The translations under genes were made by a program, and so were the position numbers. Under the pieces are notes generated by a model. That model saw only the letters and a program-made list of their open reading frames with translations, did not search any database and was not told where the DNA came from. 64,000 bases of DNA, from contig JACTMY010000019.1 of NCBI GenBank assembly GCA_014584395.1, positions 62,001-126,000 on the forward strand, read 5' to 3'. Origin of the DNA: Planctomycetota bacterium (GTDB taxonomy: Bacteria; Planctomycetota; Planctomycetia; Gemmatales; HRBIN36). Shown here piece by piece: positions 53,820 to 62,563 of the stretch (positions are counted from its first letter, which is position 1; each line of letters opens with the position of its first letter).

Positions 53820-54731
53820 ATGATTCGTCATCGAACGGATAATAGTCCATTGCACTTGCGTGGCAATGTGCCCGGACAGCCATCCTTGGACGATGGAACC
53901 AACCTCGCCTTTAACGCCGGCAGTCCCCGGCAAGCGGGCGAGATTCGCTACCATCATGCTTTTGCCTCGAAAGTCTTGAACAATGAACGCACGTTAGCCG
54001 TCTATTTACCCCCTGGCTACTCCGCCAACTCGACCACCCGTTTTTCCGTCCTCTACATGCACGACGGCCAAAACCTCTTTGATCCAACCACGGCCTATCA
54101 TGGCGTCTCCTGGCAAGCTCATGAAACATCGGATCGATTGATCCTCAAGCGGCGCATGAAGCCCATCATCATGGTCGGGATTTACAACACACCGGAACGG
54201 ATCGCCGAATACACGACTCACATGGATCCGAAAATGCAGGGGGGCAAGGGTCAACTGTATGCGCGCTTCCTTTGGGAAGAGGTCAAGCCCTTCATCGACG
54301 CCGAGTATCGCACGAAAACGGATCGCCAACACACGGGGGTGCTTGGCTCGTCGCTCGGCGGTCTCATCACCCTGGCCATGGCCAAGGATCACCATGACCG
54401 CTTCAAATTCTGCGGGGTTCTGTCGCCCTCGCTATGGTGGGCCAAAGGAGCCTTGCTCAAGGAGCTGCAAGGCGGGCCGCGGTGGATGAGAAAGATGCGT
54501 TTTTGGGTGGACATGGGGAACAAGGAAGGCGGCGCCGCAAAGGGGGAAATCCCGTCCGCCATCACCCGAACGCGCAAACTGATCGAGCACTTCGACGTGG
54601 CCGGCCTTTTGCCTGGGCATCATTATTACTACACCGAGATCACTGGCGGCGAGCACAATGAATCCTATTGGGCGGCTCGCCTGGACAAGGTGTTGCTCTA
54701 CTTTTTCGGGCGGCGCGCCAGCACGCGCTAA
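53820..54731 (+). CDS. Esterase of the enterochelin-esterase / esterase D family
   Basis: The 303-residue product starts at the ATG at 53820 (GAGG 8 bases upstream). The alpha/beta-hydrolase fold has RTLAVYLPPGY and FSVLYMHDGQNLFD, the nucleophile in VLGSSLGGLITL (Ser, about 181), an acid in MGNKEGG and a His in ITGGEHNESYWAAR. This is the Fes/IroE-like esterase family; many planctomycete members act on acetylated or feruloylated polysaccharides. No signal peptide is evident. Confidence 0.87.
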   Translation: MIRHRTDNSPLHLRGNVPGQPSLDDGTNLAFNAGSPRQAGEIRYHHAFASKVLNNERTLAVYLPPGYSANSTTRFSVLYMHDGQNLFDPTTAYHGVSWQAHETSDRLILKRRMKPIIMVGIYNTPERIAEYTTHMDPKMQGGKGQLYARFLWEEVKPFIDAEYRTKTDRQHTGVLGSSLGGLITLAMAKDHHDRFKFCGVLSPSLWWAKGALLKELQGGPRWMRKMRFWVDMGNKEGGAAKGEIPSAITRTRKLIEHFDVAGLLPGHHYYYTEITGGEHNESYWAARLDKVLLYFFGRRASTR

Positions 54732-54785
54732 TGGGCAGAATCTTTCCGCCGCTTCCCTGCAAACCATTCGGCCCATCCATGAAGA

Positions 54786-54811
54786 AAGGGAGAGCGTTTA
54801 AGCTCTCCCTT
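54786..54811 (-). terminator. Terminator for the TIGR03000 gene
   Basis: A perfect 10-bp stem (54786-54795 with 54802-54811) has a 6-base loop, with TTTCTTC following on the minus strand. It may also serve the convergent esterase gene. Confidence 0.65.
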
Positions 54812-54878
54812 CACGATGCATCTTGTGGTCGACTCGTCAACGTCCCTCAACGTTTTCAAGTCGCGGCCTGAGCCAGCG

Positions 54879-55550
54879 TTACTTGGCCGCCACCGTGGTT
54901 TCGGCGAAATCAAAGCTGGTGTTGATGGTTTCACCGGCGTGCACCGTCACTTGACGGGTCATGCTGATGGTCTTGCCATCGCGAACCACTTCCGCCCGCA
55001 GGTTGTAGAAGTAGTTCTTGCCTGCTTCGAGCGTCGGCGACACGAAGGTGCGAACCGAAGAAACCGAGCTGGTCGGCTGATCTTCGATGTAGAGCTTGGC
55101 GTCGGCCGGCAGGCTGACGATCAAGGTCGCCTGGCTCATGGAAGCTTCCGGAGGAGCTTCGCCGGACTTCTTTTCTTCCTTCTTCTCTTCGGTCTTCTGT
55201 TCCGTCGTGACGGTGCCGCAGCAATGCGTCACGGCCGTGCAGCCATGGCAAGCCCAGGTGCAGCCATTGCAGCGGCGGCTGAACAGACGAAAACGGCCGT
55301 GGCAGCTCGAAGCGCAGCCATTGCAAGCCGTGCTGCAACCCTTGCTGCAGCCATTGCAGGCAACGCTGCAGCCATTGCAACTGCTGCATCGACGATTGAA
55401 CAAACGGAAACCACCATGGCAGCTCGAACTGCAGCCACGGCAGCTCCAGCCGCTGCACTTCGCGGTGCAAGCAGCCGCACAACCATTGCAGTTGTAAGCA
55501 GGGGCAACGGCGCCCGTGCTCAGGGTCATGACCAACAACATGCTGAACAT
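54879..55550 (-). CDS. Cys-rich secreted protein with TIGR03000 domain
   Basis: This 223-residue protein has a signal peptide (about 1-18) and then about 95 residues holding 22 cysteines in CNGC, CxxxC and CSSSCHG patterns, with an internal duplication (a GC-S/A-SSCHG-x-FRLF-x-RRC unit occurs twice). A Lys/Glu linker leads to a C-terminal TIGR03000 domain (ATLIVSLPADAKLYIEDQPT…RTFVSPTLEAGKNYFYNLRAEVVRDGK), which is planctomycete-specific. The Cys-rich part could bind metal or form disulfides in the envelope; the function is unknown. It has a strong promoter at 55676-55704. Confidence 0.88.
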   Translation of the reverse strand: MFSMLLVMTLSTGAVAPAYNCNGCAAACTAKCSGWSCRGCSSSCHGGFRLFNRRCSSCNGCSVACNGCSKGCSTACNGCASSCHGRFRLFSRRCNGCTWACHGCTAVTHCCGTVTTEQKTEEKKEEKKSGEAPPEASMSQATLIVSLPADAKLYIEDQPTSSVSSVRTFVSPTLEAGKNYFYNLRAEVVRDGKTISMTRQVTVHAGETINTSFDFAETTVAAK

Positions 55551-56000
55551 TCTTGAGCTCTCCTCCTCGTTCGAATTTCACCAACCCTCATCAAAGTAAA
55601 TCAGCGTGCCCCGCGCAACGCTTGATGGCGAAAGTAAAACCAGTTAAACTGGCGAACCTCGCGTGGATGCGTTAAATCCTAAGAATTTGACGATGGTGTG
55701 TCAACGATAAAATAGGCGATGGAAAATGATTGTAGAATTTCCGCAGTCCGGATATGCTGGGTTAATTGAGTAAGACGTCCTGCGTGATTATAGTGCCGTG
55801 GCTGCGGCCAAATGGGCTTGCAAAATCCGCACGATCCTTCTCTTGCAACTCACCCCTATACCTTTTCACTTCGCGTTTTGGCCACTGTTGCGGCAAATGT
55901 GCCAAGCTTGCCCGATGCGATTTTTACTAGTCTGATTATTGTCTAGCCGTTACGCTCTTGCCATGATGTTCACATCAATGAATTGACTCAAGGTTTGCCT
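55551..56000. other. Divergent intergenic region
   Basis: 450 bases between the Cys-rich gene and the ABC permease. It contains the strong minus-strand promoter at 55676-55704; no plus-strand promoter was clear. No gene is supported. Confidence 0.6.
55676..55704 (-). promoter_or_regulatory. Sigma-70-type promoter of the Cys-rich TIGR03000 gene
   Basis: On the minus strand a perfect -35 TTGACA (55699-55704) is followed, after exactly 17 bases, by TAGGAT (55676-55681). This gives a leader of about 120 bases before the ATG at 55550. Confidence 0.65.
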
Positions 56001-58202
56001 ATGCACTGGTTTGGTCCCGTCTTTCGCTATGATCTTCTGCGTTTAGGTCGGCGTAGCCGCCTTTTTTTTCTGCGCTGGCTGTTCGTTGTGGCCCTCCTCA
56101 TCATCCTCTTTTGGAGCTATCACAGCTTTCTTGAAAAGCTCACCTTGGAAGCGAGCAATGTTCTGGCCGTGCAAGGACGGGTTTATTTCGTCGGCGAAGC
56201 CGCCTATTTACAGAACGCCTATATTCAACGCAACCTCCATCGCTTCGGGTTCTATTTTCTCAACTCTTACTTGATCCTGCAGGCTCTGCTCGTCATCGTC
56301 GTCACCCCCGCCCTGATCGCGGGCAGCATCGCCGAGGAAAAGAACCGCAAGACGCTGGACGACTTGCTCACAACGCAACTCGCGAATCGCGAAATCATCA
56401 TGGGCAAGTTGTTGGCCCGATTCACCTACCTGATTCTGTTGATGCTGGGCACGGTGCCGGTCATCGCCATGATGCAATGGGTGGGTGGCATCGATCCCTT
56501 GTTGCTGCTCTGCATGCTGCCCATCCATTTGGTCGGCTTGCTCGCCGTCGGCTCCCTCAGCCTTTATTTTTCCGTGAATGCCACCCGGCCGCGAGACGCC
56601 ATCGTGCGCACTTACGTCTGCTTGATCTGCTTCATGGCGCTCTGGTTTATCCCCTTTGGCATGGGGCGATGGGGCTGGCTCGCGAGCCTCAGGCCATCTT
56701 GGTTGGATGTGATCCAGCTGGATAGCTGGATGAGAATGGTCTCCATCTGCAATCCCCTCGGAGCCTTTTATTTAATCGCCGAGGCTTTTGAGTATCAACC
56801 CACTACCGGCATGGACATCGCGTCGATCATCATGTGGAACGTCGCCAGTCTGTCCTTGGTTTCCCTGTCGCTGCTCATGATCGCCACGCGCCGGCTTCGG
56901 GAGCAATTCCTGCGGCCGCGCGCCGCGCCGCGTCGGGAGGCGGCGCCGCAGCGCCGGCGCGGCCGGGTCTGGGATAAAGCGCTCTTTTGGAAGGAGTGGG
57001 CCACGCAAAAAAGGCCGGGGGTCAACCGCCTCTTGGCCGTCTTGGCCATCGTGCTGGCGACGGGTTGGAGCGTGATGCACTTCGACTACTTGCAAGAAAT
57101 CCTCAATGGGTCCCTCCTCCTGGCCGACGTCCCCTTTCCCAGCTTGCGGGCGAAGGAAATGAATGACCTTATCCATGAATTTCGCATCGCTAGCGCCGTC
57201 CTCTTTGGGCTTTTCTATCTTCGCGTCGCATTGCGCGCGGCCGGCGCGTTTCCACAAGAAAAAGAACAAGATACGTGGGTTTCCCTGCTCGCCGCGCCCT
57301 GGAAGCTCCAGGAAATCCACAACGCCAAGGCTATGGGCGGAGCACAACTCTTTCTGACCTATTTGTGGTTTTTCGTTCCCCTTTTCCTTCTCGGCTTGCT
57401 GTTTCAGCTCATCAGCATTACTTCCTTCATCGTCAACACGTTATGCGTGGCCTGTCATTTTTTCTTTGCCACCATGCTGGGACTCTTCATGGGTTTGCTC
57501 ACCGGGAGCAGCATGCGCGCTTATTTGTCCACCACGATCATCGTCGGCGTCTTGGCGGCGGCGCCGCTGCTGATCATGTCCACTTTCCATTTCTTCAACG
57601 TGGGAACGACGCCGATCTTGGCCCTAATCGTCCTGGCTGACGCCTTGGAATGGATTTGGGTTCCAGCCCTGTTGCTCGTGCTCGTCCTGATTTACGTCAA
57701 GCTGTTTTCCCCGCGCATGGTCAAAGTCGTTTGGCTTACCGTGGGGTATGCGGGCATTGGCATGCTCATCACGGTCCCCTTGTTCATGTTGATTTTTCTG
57801 ACGTTCCTGATGTTGGAAACCTCGATGAACCTGTCCGAGATGTTATCCATGATCTCGCCTTTGTTCCAACAGTATGCAGCATGGACCGACTCGGAACTGG
57901 CCAAGCAATGCCTCCGTTATTTCCGCCGGCACTCCGATTCGACGATCCTGACCATGCTCGGCGTCGTGGGCGGCTATTATCTCGTGGGGGGATGCATTTG
58001 CCGCTGGCTTGGATTGCAGCTCCTCAGAAAAACGAGCGGCCGGGTCGATGGCATGAAAGCACGCAAAAAGTCTGGTTTGTTTTTGGCAGTAGGAGGCGGT
58101 TTAGAGGAGAAAAAGCCAGACCATGAGAAAGGTAAAACCCATGCCCAGCAGGATGCTGACGCCAATAATCCAAAAGAGATAACGGTTGAGCCAGTTGATT
58201 GA
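56001..58202 (+). CDS. ABC-2 type transporter permease, large
   Basis: The 733-residue membrane protein has about twelve to fourteen helices in two halves. The first half carries the ABC-2 permease motif SIAEEKNRKTLDDLLTTQLANREIIMGKLLAR, and the second has PQEKEQDTWVSLLAAPWKLQEIHNAKAMG, so it looks like a fused pair. The ATG at 56001 has AAGG upstream; a TTG at 55983 is possible. No ATPase gene is adjacent. The last 102 bases overlap the 3' end of the convergent kinase gene, and the final 30 residues are hydrophilic. Confidence 0.85.
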   Translation: MHWFGPVFRYDLLRLGRRSRLFFLRWLFVVALLIILFWSYHSFLEKLTLEASNVLAVQGRVYFVGEAAYLQNAYIQRNLHRFGFYFLNSYLILQALLVIVVTPALIAGSIAEEKNRKTLDDLLTTQLANREIIMGKLLARFTYLILLMLGTVPVIAMMQWVGGIDPLLLLCMLPIHLVGLLAVGSLSLYFSVNATRPRDAIVRTYVCLICFMALWFIPFGMGRWGWLASLRPSWLDVIQLDSWMRMVSICNPLGAFYLIAEAFEYQPTTGMDIASIIMWNVASLSLVSLSLLMIATRRLREQFLRPRAAPRREAAPQRRRGRVWDKALFWKEWATQKRPGVNRLLAVLAIVLATGWSVMHFDYLQEILNGSLLLADVPFPSLRAKEMNDLIHEFRIASAVLFGLFYLRVALRAAGAFPQEKEQDTWVSLLAAPWKLQEIHNAKAMGGAQLFLTYLWFFVPLFLLGLLFQLISITSFIVNTLCVACHFFFATMLGLFMGLLTGSSMRAYLSTTIIVGVLAAAPLLIMSTFHFFNVGTTPILALIVLADALEWIWVPALLLVLVLIYVKLFSPRMVKVVWLTVGYAGIGMLITVPLFMLIFLTFLMLETSMNLSEMLSMISPLFQQYAAWTDSELAKQCLRYFRRHSDSTILTMLGVVGGYYLVGGCICRWLGLQLLRKTSGRVDGMKARKKSGLFLAVGGGLEEKKPDHEKGKTHAQQDADANNPKEITVEPVD

Positions 58203-59558
58203 TTCCCCGGATCGTGGCGTGATCACCGTGACATCCGAGGACAGGTTCGAATCCTTGGTTTCAAAATCATGGCGATGGATCGGCGGCGGCGGCGAGACTG
58301 GAGCACGCCGCTGCGGCGGCACGGCATTCGGACGGAGCGGCTGCGGCCGCGGCGGGATGGCCGGCGGAGGAGGCTTTGGCGGTAATTGAATGGAAGCCTG
58401 GCTCCCGCGAAACGTGGGCATGCTCGGCAGGCGAATGTTGGCGCTGCTCCCGGTGGTGGACGCCGCGGGCATTCGCGCCGCCAGGCTCATCGGCGGGATA
58501 TCGGCCTCCGACGGCGGCGGAATGGGATTCTTGGTCCAGGGGGACAGGGCCTGGACGACTTGGGCCGGCGTTTGATACCGCTGTTCGGGATCCTTGGCCA
58601 TCATCTTCTTGATGACCGCCACCATGCCGGCGGGCAAATCCTTGCGCAATTGATTCAAGGGGACAGGTTCCTCGAACTGGTGCATGTGCACCTTTTCCTC
58701 ATCCGTGGCATTTTCAAAGGGCGAGGTGCCCGTCAGGAAAAAGTAGGCGGAGACGCCCAAGCTGTAGATGTCGCTGCGGATATCCGCCTGGTGCATCCGC
58801 AGGGCCTGTTCGGGCGAGAGATAATCCGCCGTGCCCATGACCTTGTTCGGATCGAACATTTGCGTGAGCTGCTCGGTCTCGTCATCGGTGAAGCGCGTCA
58901 GGCCAAAGTCCAACAATTTGATCTGGCCCGCCCGATCCACCATGATGTTGCTGGGTTTGACGTCGCGGTGGACCAAATGGCATTCGAATAAATACTGTAA
59001 ACCTTGCGCGGCCTGGGAGATGTAATGGGCCGCGCGGATGACGCTCAAGGGGCCGCGCCGCTTCACGAGCCGCTGCAGATTGATCCCGTCGATGAACTCC
59101 ATGACCAGGTAGTAAAACTGGCCGTCTTGATCAAGGTCGTAGGCGCGAACGATGTTGGGGTGATTGAGACTGGCGATGGCCCTGGCTTCACGCTGAAAGC
59201 GGGCCAGGAAGGAACCTTGGCGGGTGCGTTCCTTGGGAACGACCTTGACCGCCACCCGATTCTTCATGGTCACATGTTCGCACAAATAAACGTTGGCCAT
59301 GCCCCCCGAGCCGATGGCCTCCAGCACCTTGTAATGGCCGAGCGTGAAACCCCGATAGCGACCCTTGAGCAGTTGCGCCGCTTGAAAAAAGGTGACGAGG
59401 CCGTCGTTGACCAGTTTGGTGCCGAGCTTGTTCGCCTCGCTGGGCCATTGCTCCGTGGATTGCAGGTGGCGAACGTAGTCGTCGATGCGCGAACTTTCGA
59501 TCAAGTCGCTGCGGTGCAACAGATCGATCAATTCATCACTCGTGACGGGAGCAGCCAT
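58101..59558 (-). CDS. Membrane-anchored Ser/Thr protein kinase
   Basis: This 485-residue protein has an N-terminal helical region (MAAPVTSDELIDLL…) common in planctomycete kinases. A full Hanks-type kinase domain follows (about 75-340): glycine loop IGSGGMANVYLCE, VAVKVV Lys, catalytic HRDVKPSNIM, metal-binding LDFGLTR and SPEQAL. A Pro-rich linker leads to one C-terminal membrane helix and no further domain. It phosphorylates proteins at the inner membrane; targets are unknown. The 5' start at 59558 is chosen because upstream sequence is not kinase-like. Confidence 0.93.
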   Translation of the reverse strand: MAAPVTSDELIDLLHRSDLIESSRIDDYVRHLQSTEQWPSEANKLGTKLVNDGLVTFFQAAQLLKGRYRGFTLGHYKVLEAIGSGGMANVYLCEHVTMKNRVAVKVVPKERTRQGSFLARFQREARAIASLNHPNIVRAYDLDQDGQFYYLVMEFIDGINLQRLVKRRGPLSVIRAAHYISQAAQGLQYLFECHLVHRDVKPSNIMVDRAGQIKLLDFGLTRFTDDETEQLTQMFDPNKVMGTADYLSPEQALRMHQADIRSDIYSLGVSAYFFLTGTSPFENATDEEKVHMHQFEEPVPLNQLRKDLPAGMVAVIKKMMAKDPEQRYQTPAQVVQALSPWTKNPIPPPSEADIPPMSLAARMPAASTTGSSANIRLPSMPTFRGSQASIQLPPKPPPPAIPPRPQPLRPNAVPPQRRAPVSPPPPIHRHDFETKDSNLSSDVTVITPRSGESINWLNRYLFWIIGVSILLGMGFTFLMVWLFLL

Positions 59559-59758
59559 GCCGATTGGATCCGATCTTCTGAAAGTCGCCATCCTACAGAA
59601 CCCCGCGCAGCGCGCAGGACGGCTTCCTGCCCCTTGCAACTGTTATTTTAGGTCACGCTTGGGGGGAGTTCTAGAAATTCCATCGAATTATTAACTCACT
59701 CCCCCCCTGCCAGGGCAGCGATCCTAGCAACCGTAACGAATGATCCAGCCATGCACGA

Positions 59759-61294
59759 TCATCGGATTGGAACGGTCACGCAATGTTCATGCAGCAATAA
59801 ATCGTTATCAGGCAAATGTTTGTGTTCCGCTTGCTGATGATAAAAGCGACGGTAAAGCAAAAGTACCTTGCATTCTCTCGCGCTCAAGGGGAAAGTCCAT
59901 ACGCGGCGGTCGGGCCGTTCAGGATGCAGCCGCGTGTCCTCCAGTTCGCAATCCATCCGCCAAAATGGGACCGGCCAAAAGCCCTCCGGGCCGGCCAGGC
60001 GTCTGCCCATGTACCAACCGGACATGCCTGCATAGGCACCCTTTTGGTGATTCTCAGTGCCTGCTGCTGCCGGGAGGGTCGGACCGGTAAGCGCTGCCAC
60101 GGCATGCCCCTGATCATCCACGGCGTCCACGATCAACAACAGATGCCGATCGACAAACCCGGTGGGCACGCGATGGCCGACGTTCTTCGCCAGGGTCGTG
60201 GTCGTCAGAGTCACCTGTCCCTCTTTGCGCTCGATCTGCACTTCCAGCGACAGACAACTCTTGAGGGTCGCGACGTCGCTCCCCGGTGTGCCATGCGTCG
60301 CCAGGGTCAGCGGATCGCGCTCCACGCCGCCATGGCCGGGGGCAAAGTTCGTCATCCGTCCCGACGGGGCCATGTGGCAGGACTGACAACTCTGCCCCTT
60401 GCGGCTCGCGGGGCTGGCGAGCCATTCCGAGTAGGTCGTATAGACCTTGGTGCCCAAGACCGTCCCCTCATGACATGAAGCGCAGTATCGGCTCTCCCGA
60501 TAGATTGGCGAATAGGTATCCTCGCCTCGATCCACGTCGTCCAGGGGTCCGAAGAAAAGCTGACCGTCCTTGGGTCGAAGCAAGCGGTGAGCCAGTCGGC
60601 CATGTTCAAGGCCCAGCTTCTCCAGCGATGTATCGGCAATCTTGTGACAATAGTCGCAATGAATGCCCAAGACCGACACGCCCTGGACGCGCCTCAAGTC
60701 CGTGAAGGCTTCGTCGAGGAAATCTACCGTCGGGGCATGACAGGCAGCACATACCCCCGCGCCTTCGGGATGCTCCTTGAGCAAACTCCAGCCCCGATCC
60801 GGCTGGCCAGCGTAATCGATCCCCGCATAAAAACTCTGGAAATGTTTCTGTAAAGGTCCGCGGGCATGGGCACTCGCGCTCCACTCCTTGAATATCTCGG
60901 CGTGACAGTTGGCGCAGGCATGTTCTCGGGCGGCATCGGGACGCGGGTCCACCCAGGCATAATCTGGATGATCCTCGGAGGGCAACGGATGCAATGCCAG
61001 TCGGACGTGAGCTTCTCCAGGAGGCACGGTTTGTCCCGCGATGAAATACCCATCCAGCCAAGCAGTGATCCGTTGGCCGTCGCCGACCAGGCTGAAGCGG
61101 CCCTGCGCATCTGCAACGCCGCTGACCTTGGTGGCCTTGAACCGCACGCGGGCGTGACTTGCGGGACCAAGATCGTGCGTCACGATGCCCGTGACGGTTC
61201 GGGGCGGAGCCGAGATCAGTTGGCCTACCCCCGCGAACAAACCCGCGGCCATCAGTCCCAAGCCCCATCGCCAACCTCGAAGGCCGCTCTGCAT
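59759..61294 (-). CDS. Multihaem cytochrome c (five CxxCH) with N-terminal carboxypeptidase-regulatory-like domain
   Basis: This 511-residue exported protein has a signal peptide (about 1-29), a Cna-B/CarboxypepD_reg-like beta domain (TVTGIVTHDLGPASHARVRF), then five CxxCH haem sites: CANCH, CAACH, CDYCH, CASCH and CQSCH, as in cytochrome c554/c'-type and planctomycete multihaem proteins. A His-rich C-terminal region follows. It is a periplasmic electron carrier or reductase; the substrate is unknown. It lies 33 bases after the MEMO-family gene, so the two are probably co-transcribed. Confidence 0.9.
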   Translation of the reverse strand: MQSGLRGWRWGLGLMAAGLFAGVGQLISAPPRTVTGIVTHDLGPASHARVRFKATKVSGVADAQGRFSLVGDGQRITAWLDGYFIAGQTVPPGEAHVRLALHPLPSEDHPDYAWVDPRPDAAREHACANCHAEIFKEWSASAHARGPLQKHFQSFYAGIDYAGQPDRGWSLLKEHPEGAGVCAACHAPTVDFLDEAFTDLRRVQGVSVLGIHCDYCHKIADTSLEKLGLEHGRLAHRLLRPKDGQLFFGPLDDVDRGEDTYSPIYRESRYCASCHEGTVLGTKVYTTYSEWLASPASRKGQSCQSCHMAPSGRMTNFAPGHGGVERDPLTLATHGTPGSDVATLKSCLSLEVQIERKEGQVTLTTTTLAKNVGHRVPTGFVDRHLLLIVDAVDDQGHAVAALTGPTLPAAAGTENHQKGAYAGMSGWYMGRRLAGPEGFWPVPFWRMDCELEDTRLHPERPDRRVWTFPLSARECKVLLLYRRFYHQQAEHKHLPDNDLLLHEHCVTVPIR

Positions 61295-61327
61295 GGTTGA
61301 CCATCGCCTGAAAGGAAGGAGTCACCC

Positions 61328-62563
61328 TCAACGATAAAAGGCCACGCTGGCGAAGCTGACGCTTTCAAATCCGTTGATCCGCTCGGCATACTGGTCATAG
61401 GCCAGCACCTTGGCCGAGCGCGGCTCCGACACGGCCATAGCCAAATAGGCGGGTGGAAAACCGCAGATGCGCCGTTCGTCCTTTTCCTCGGCCAGCAGTT
61501 TGAAGAAGCCCGCCCGATCCACCGCCGCGAGGCGTTCGAGCAGTTTTTGGTCCCGCTCCTTGCTGTAGACGAGCCAGGGTTCATCCACGGGCCGCGGATC
61601 GTCAAACTTCGGGCCAATGTGCGCCAGATCGCCTGAAATGAGATAGCAAATCTTCGCCCCGCTCGCGGTGGCCGCCGCTTCCGCTTTCTTCAGGGCTTGG
61701 ATCATCAAGTAAACGTCCGCCTTCTCCTCCGGCAGATGCTGATGGGCAATGCTGTCGTGGAACGAACCGACCAGGAGCGGCACGATGCGGAACGGCCGGT
61801 GGCGCAAGACGTGCTGCAGGAACACGACGTGCAGCTCGATCGAATGTTCCGGAATATGAGCCAATTCATCATCGAAAACGGCCGGTCCATAAACGTCCGC
61901 GACCTGCTTCACAAAGGCCTGGTCGGTATGAGCCACCCCCAACGGCGTCTTGAAATCCTTGGCCGTGAGGATGAAGCGCTGCCGGCTGTAGTGGCTCGTG
62001 GCCAGGATCACGAAGAGATCGGCATCGCTCCGTTCGACAACTTCCTTGAAGCCCCACGTGTAGGTCGTTCCCCCCCGGCCATAGTCGATGTGCGGGATCA
62101 AGGCGGCCCGCAAACGCCCATCCGGCGTCGAGAAAGGATTGATTCTGCCGCTGCCCGTCGGCGCGTCAAAGAGACGATCGAGGACCTTTTCCAATTCCTC
62201 CGGATCGCCCGGATACGACCCAATGCAGCTTGGCTCCCGCACCGGCGAAGCAAGGAACTTGGAAAAGATGGATTGCAGCTTGGGGCTTTCGAGGAACAGC
62301 GCCTGCTCCAGCTTGGCCGTCAACTCGGCCAGATAGGTGACCGCGTCTGGTGAATCATCCCCCTGCTCCGCCACCCAGGTGGTCATTTCCTCCAGCGTGC
62401 GCGTGCCGTCAAACAGCTCCAAAAGAACGATGGCCTCCTTGCGAACGCGAAAGATGTTCCGCGTCATCCGCGAGGCATCGTAAAGCAAAATGAAGTCCTG
62501 ATCTTCCGGGTCGAAGGTGGCCTGGATCGTGGACCGCAGCCGCGGCCTCAAGTTGGTGGACAT
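61328..62563 (-). CDS. AmmeMemoRadiSam system protein B (MEMO family) with PqqD-like N-terminus
   Basis: This 411-residue protein has a C-terminal MEMO domain (about 135-411) with the metal-ligand motifs LIPHIDYGRGG, ATSHYSRQRF, IPEHSIELHVVFLQHVL and ISGDLAHIGPKF, matching protein B of the AmmeMemoRadiSam set, which is related to dioxygenases. The first 100 residues (FDPEDQDFILLYDASRMT…LLELFDGTRTLEEMTTWV) look like a PqqD-type winged helix, a fusion not usual for this family. Neither AMMECR1 nor the radical-SAM partner is adjacent. It overlaps the upstream gene by 16 bases. Confidence 0.88.
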   Translation of the reverse strand: MSTNLRPRLRSTIQATFDPEDQDFILLYDASRMTRNIFRVRKEAIVLLELFDGTRTLEEMTTWVAEQGDDSPDAVTYLAELTAKLEQALFLESPKLQSIFSKFLASPVREPSCIGSYPGDPEELEKVLDRLFDAPTGSGRINPFSTPDGRLRAALIPHIDYGRGGTTYTWGFKEVVERSDADLFVILATSHYSRQRFILTAKDFKTPLGVAHTDQAFVKQVADVYGPAVFDDELAHIPEHSIELHVVFLQHVLRHRPFRIVPLLVGSFHDSIAHQHLPEEKADVYLMIQALKKAEAAATASGAKICYLISGDLAHIGPKFDDPRPVDEPWLVYSKERDQKLLERLAAVDRAGFFKLLAEEKDERRICGFPPAYLAMAVSEPRSAKVLAYDQYAERINGFESVSFASVAFYR

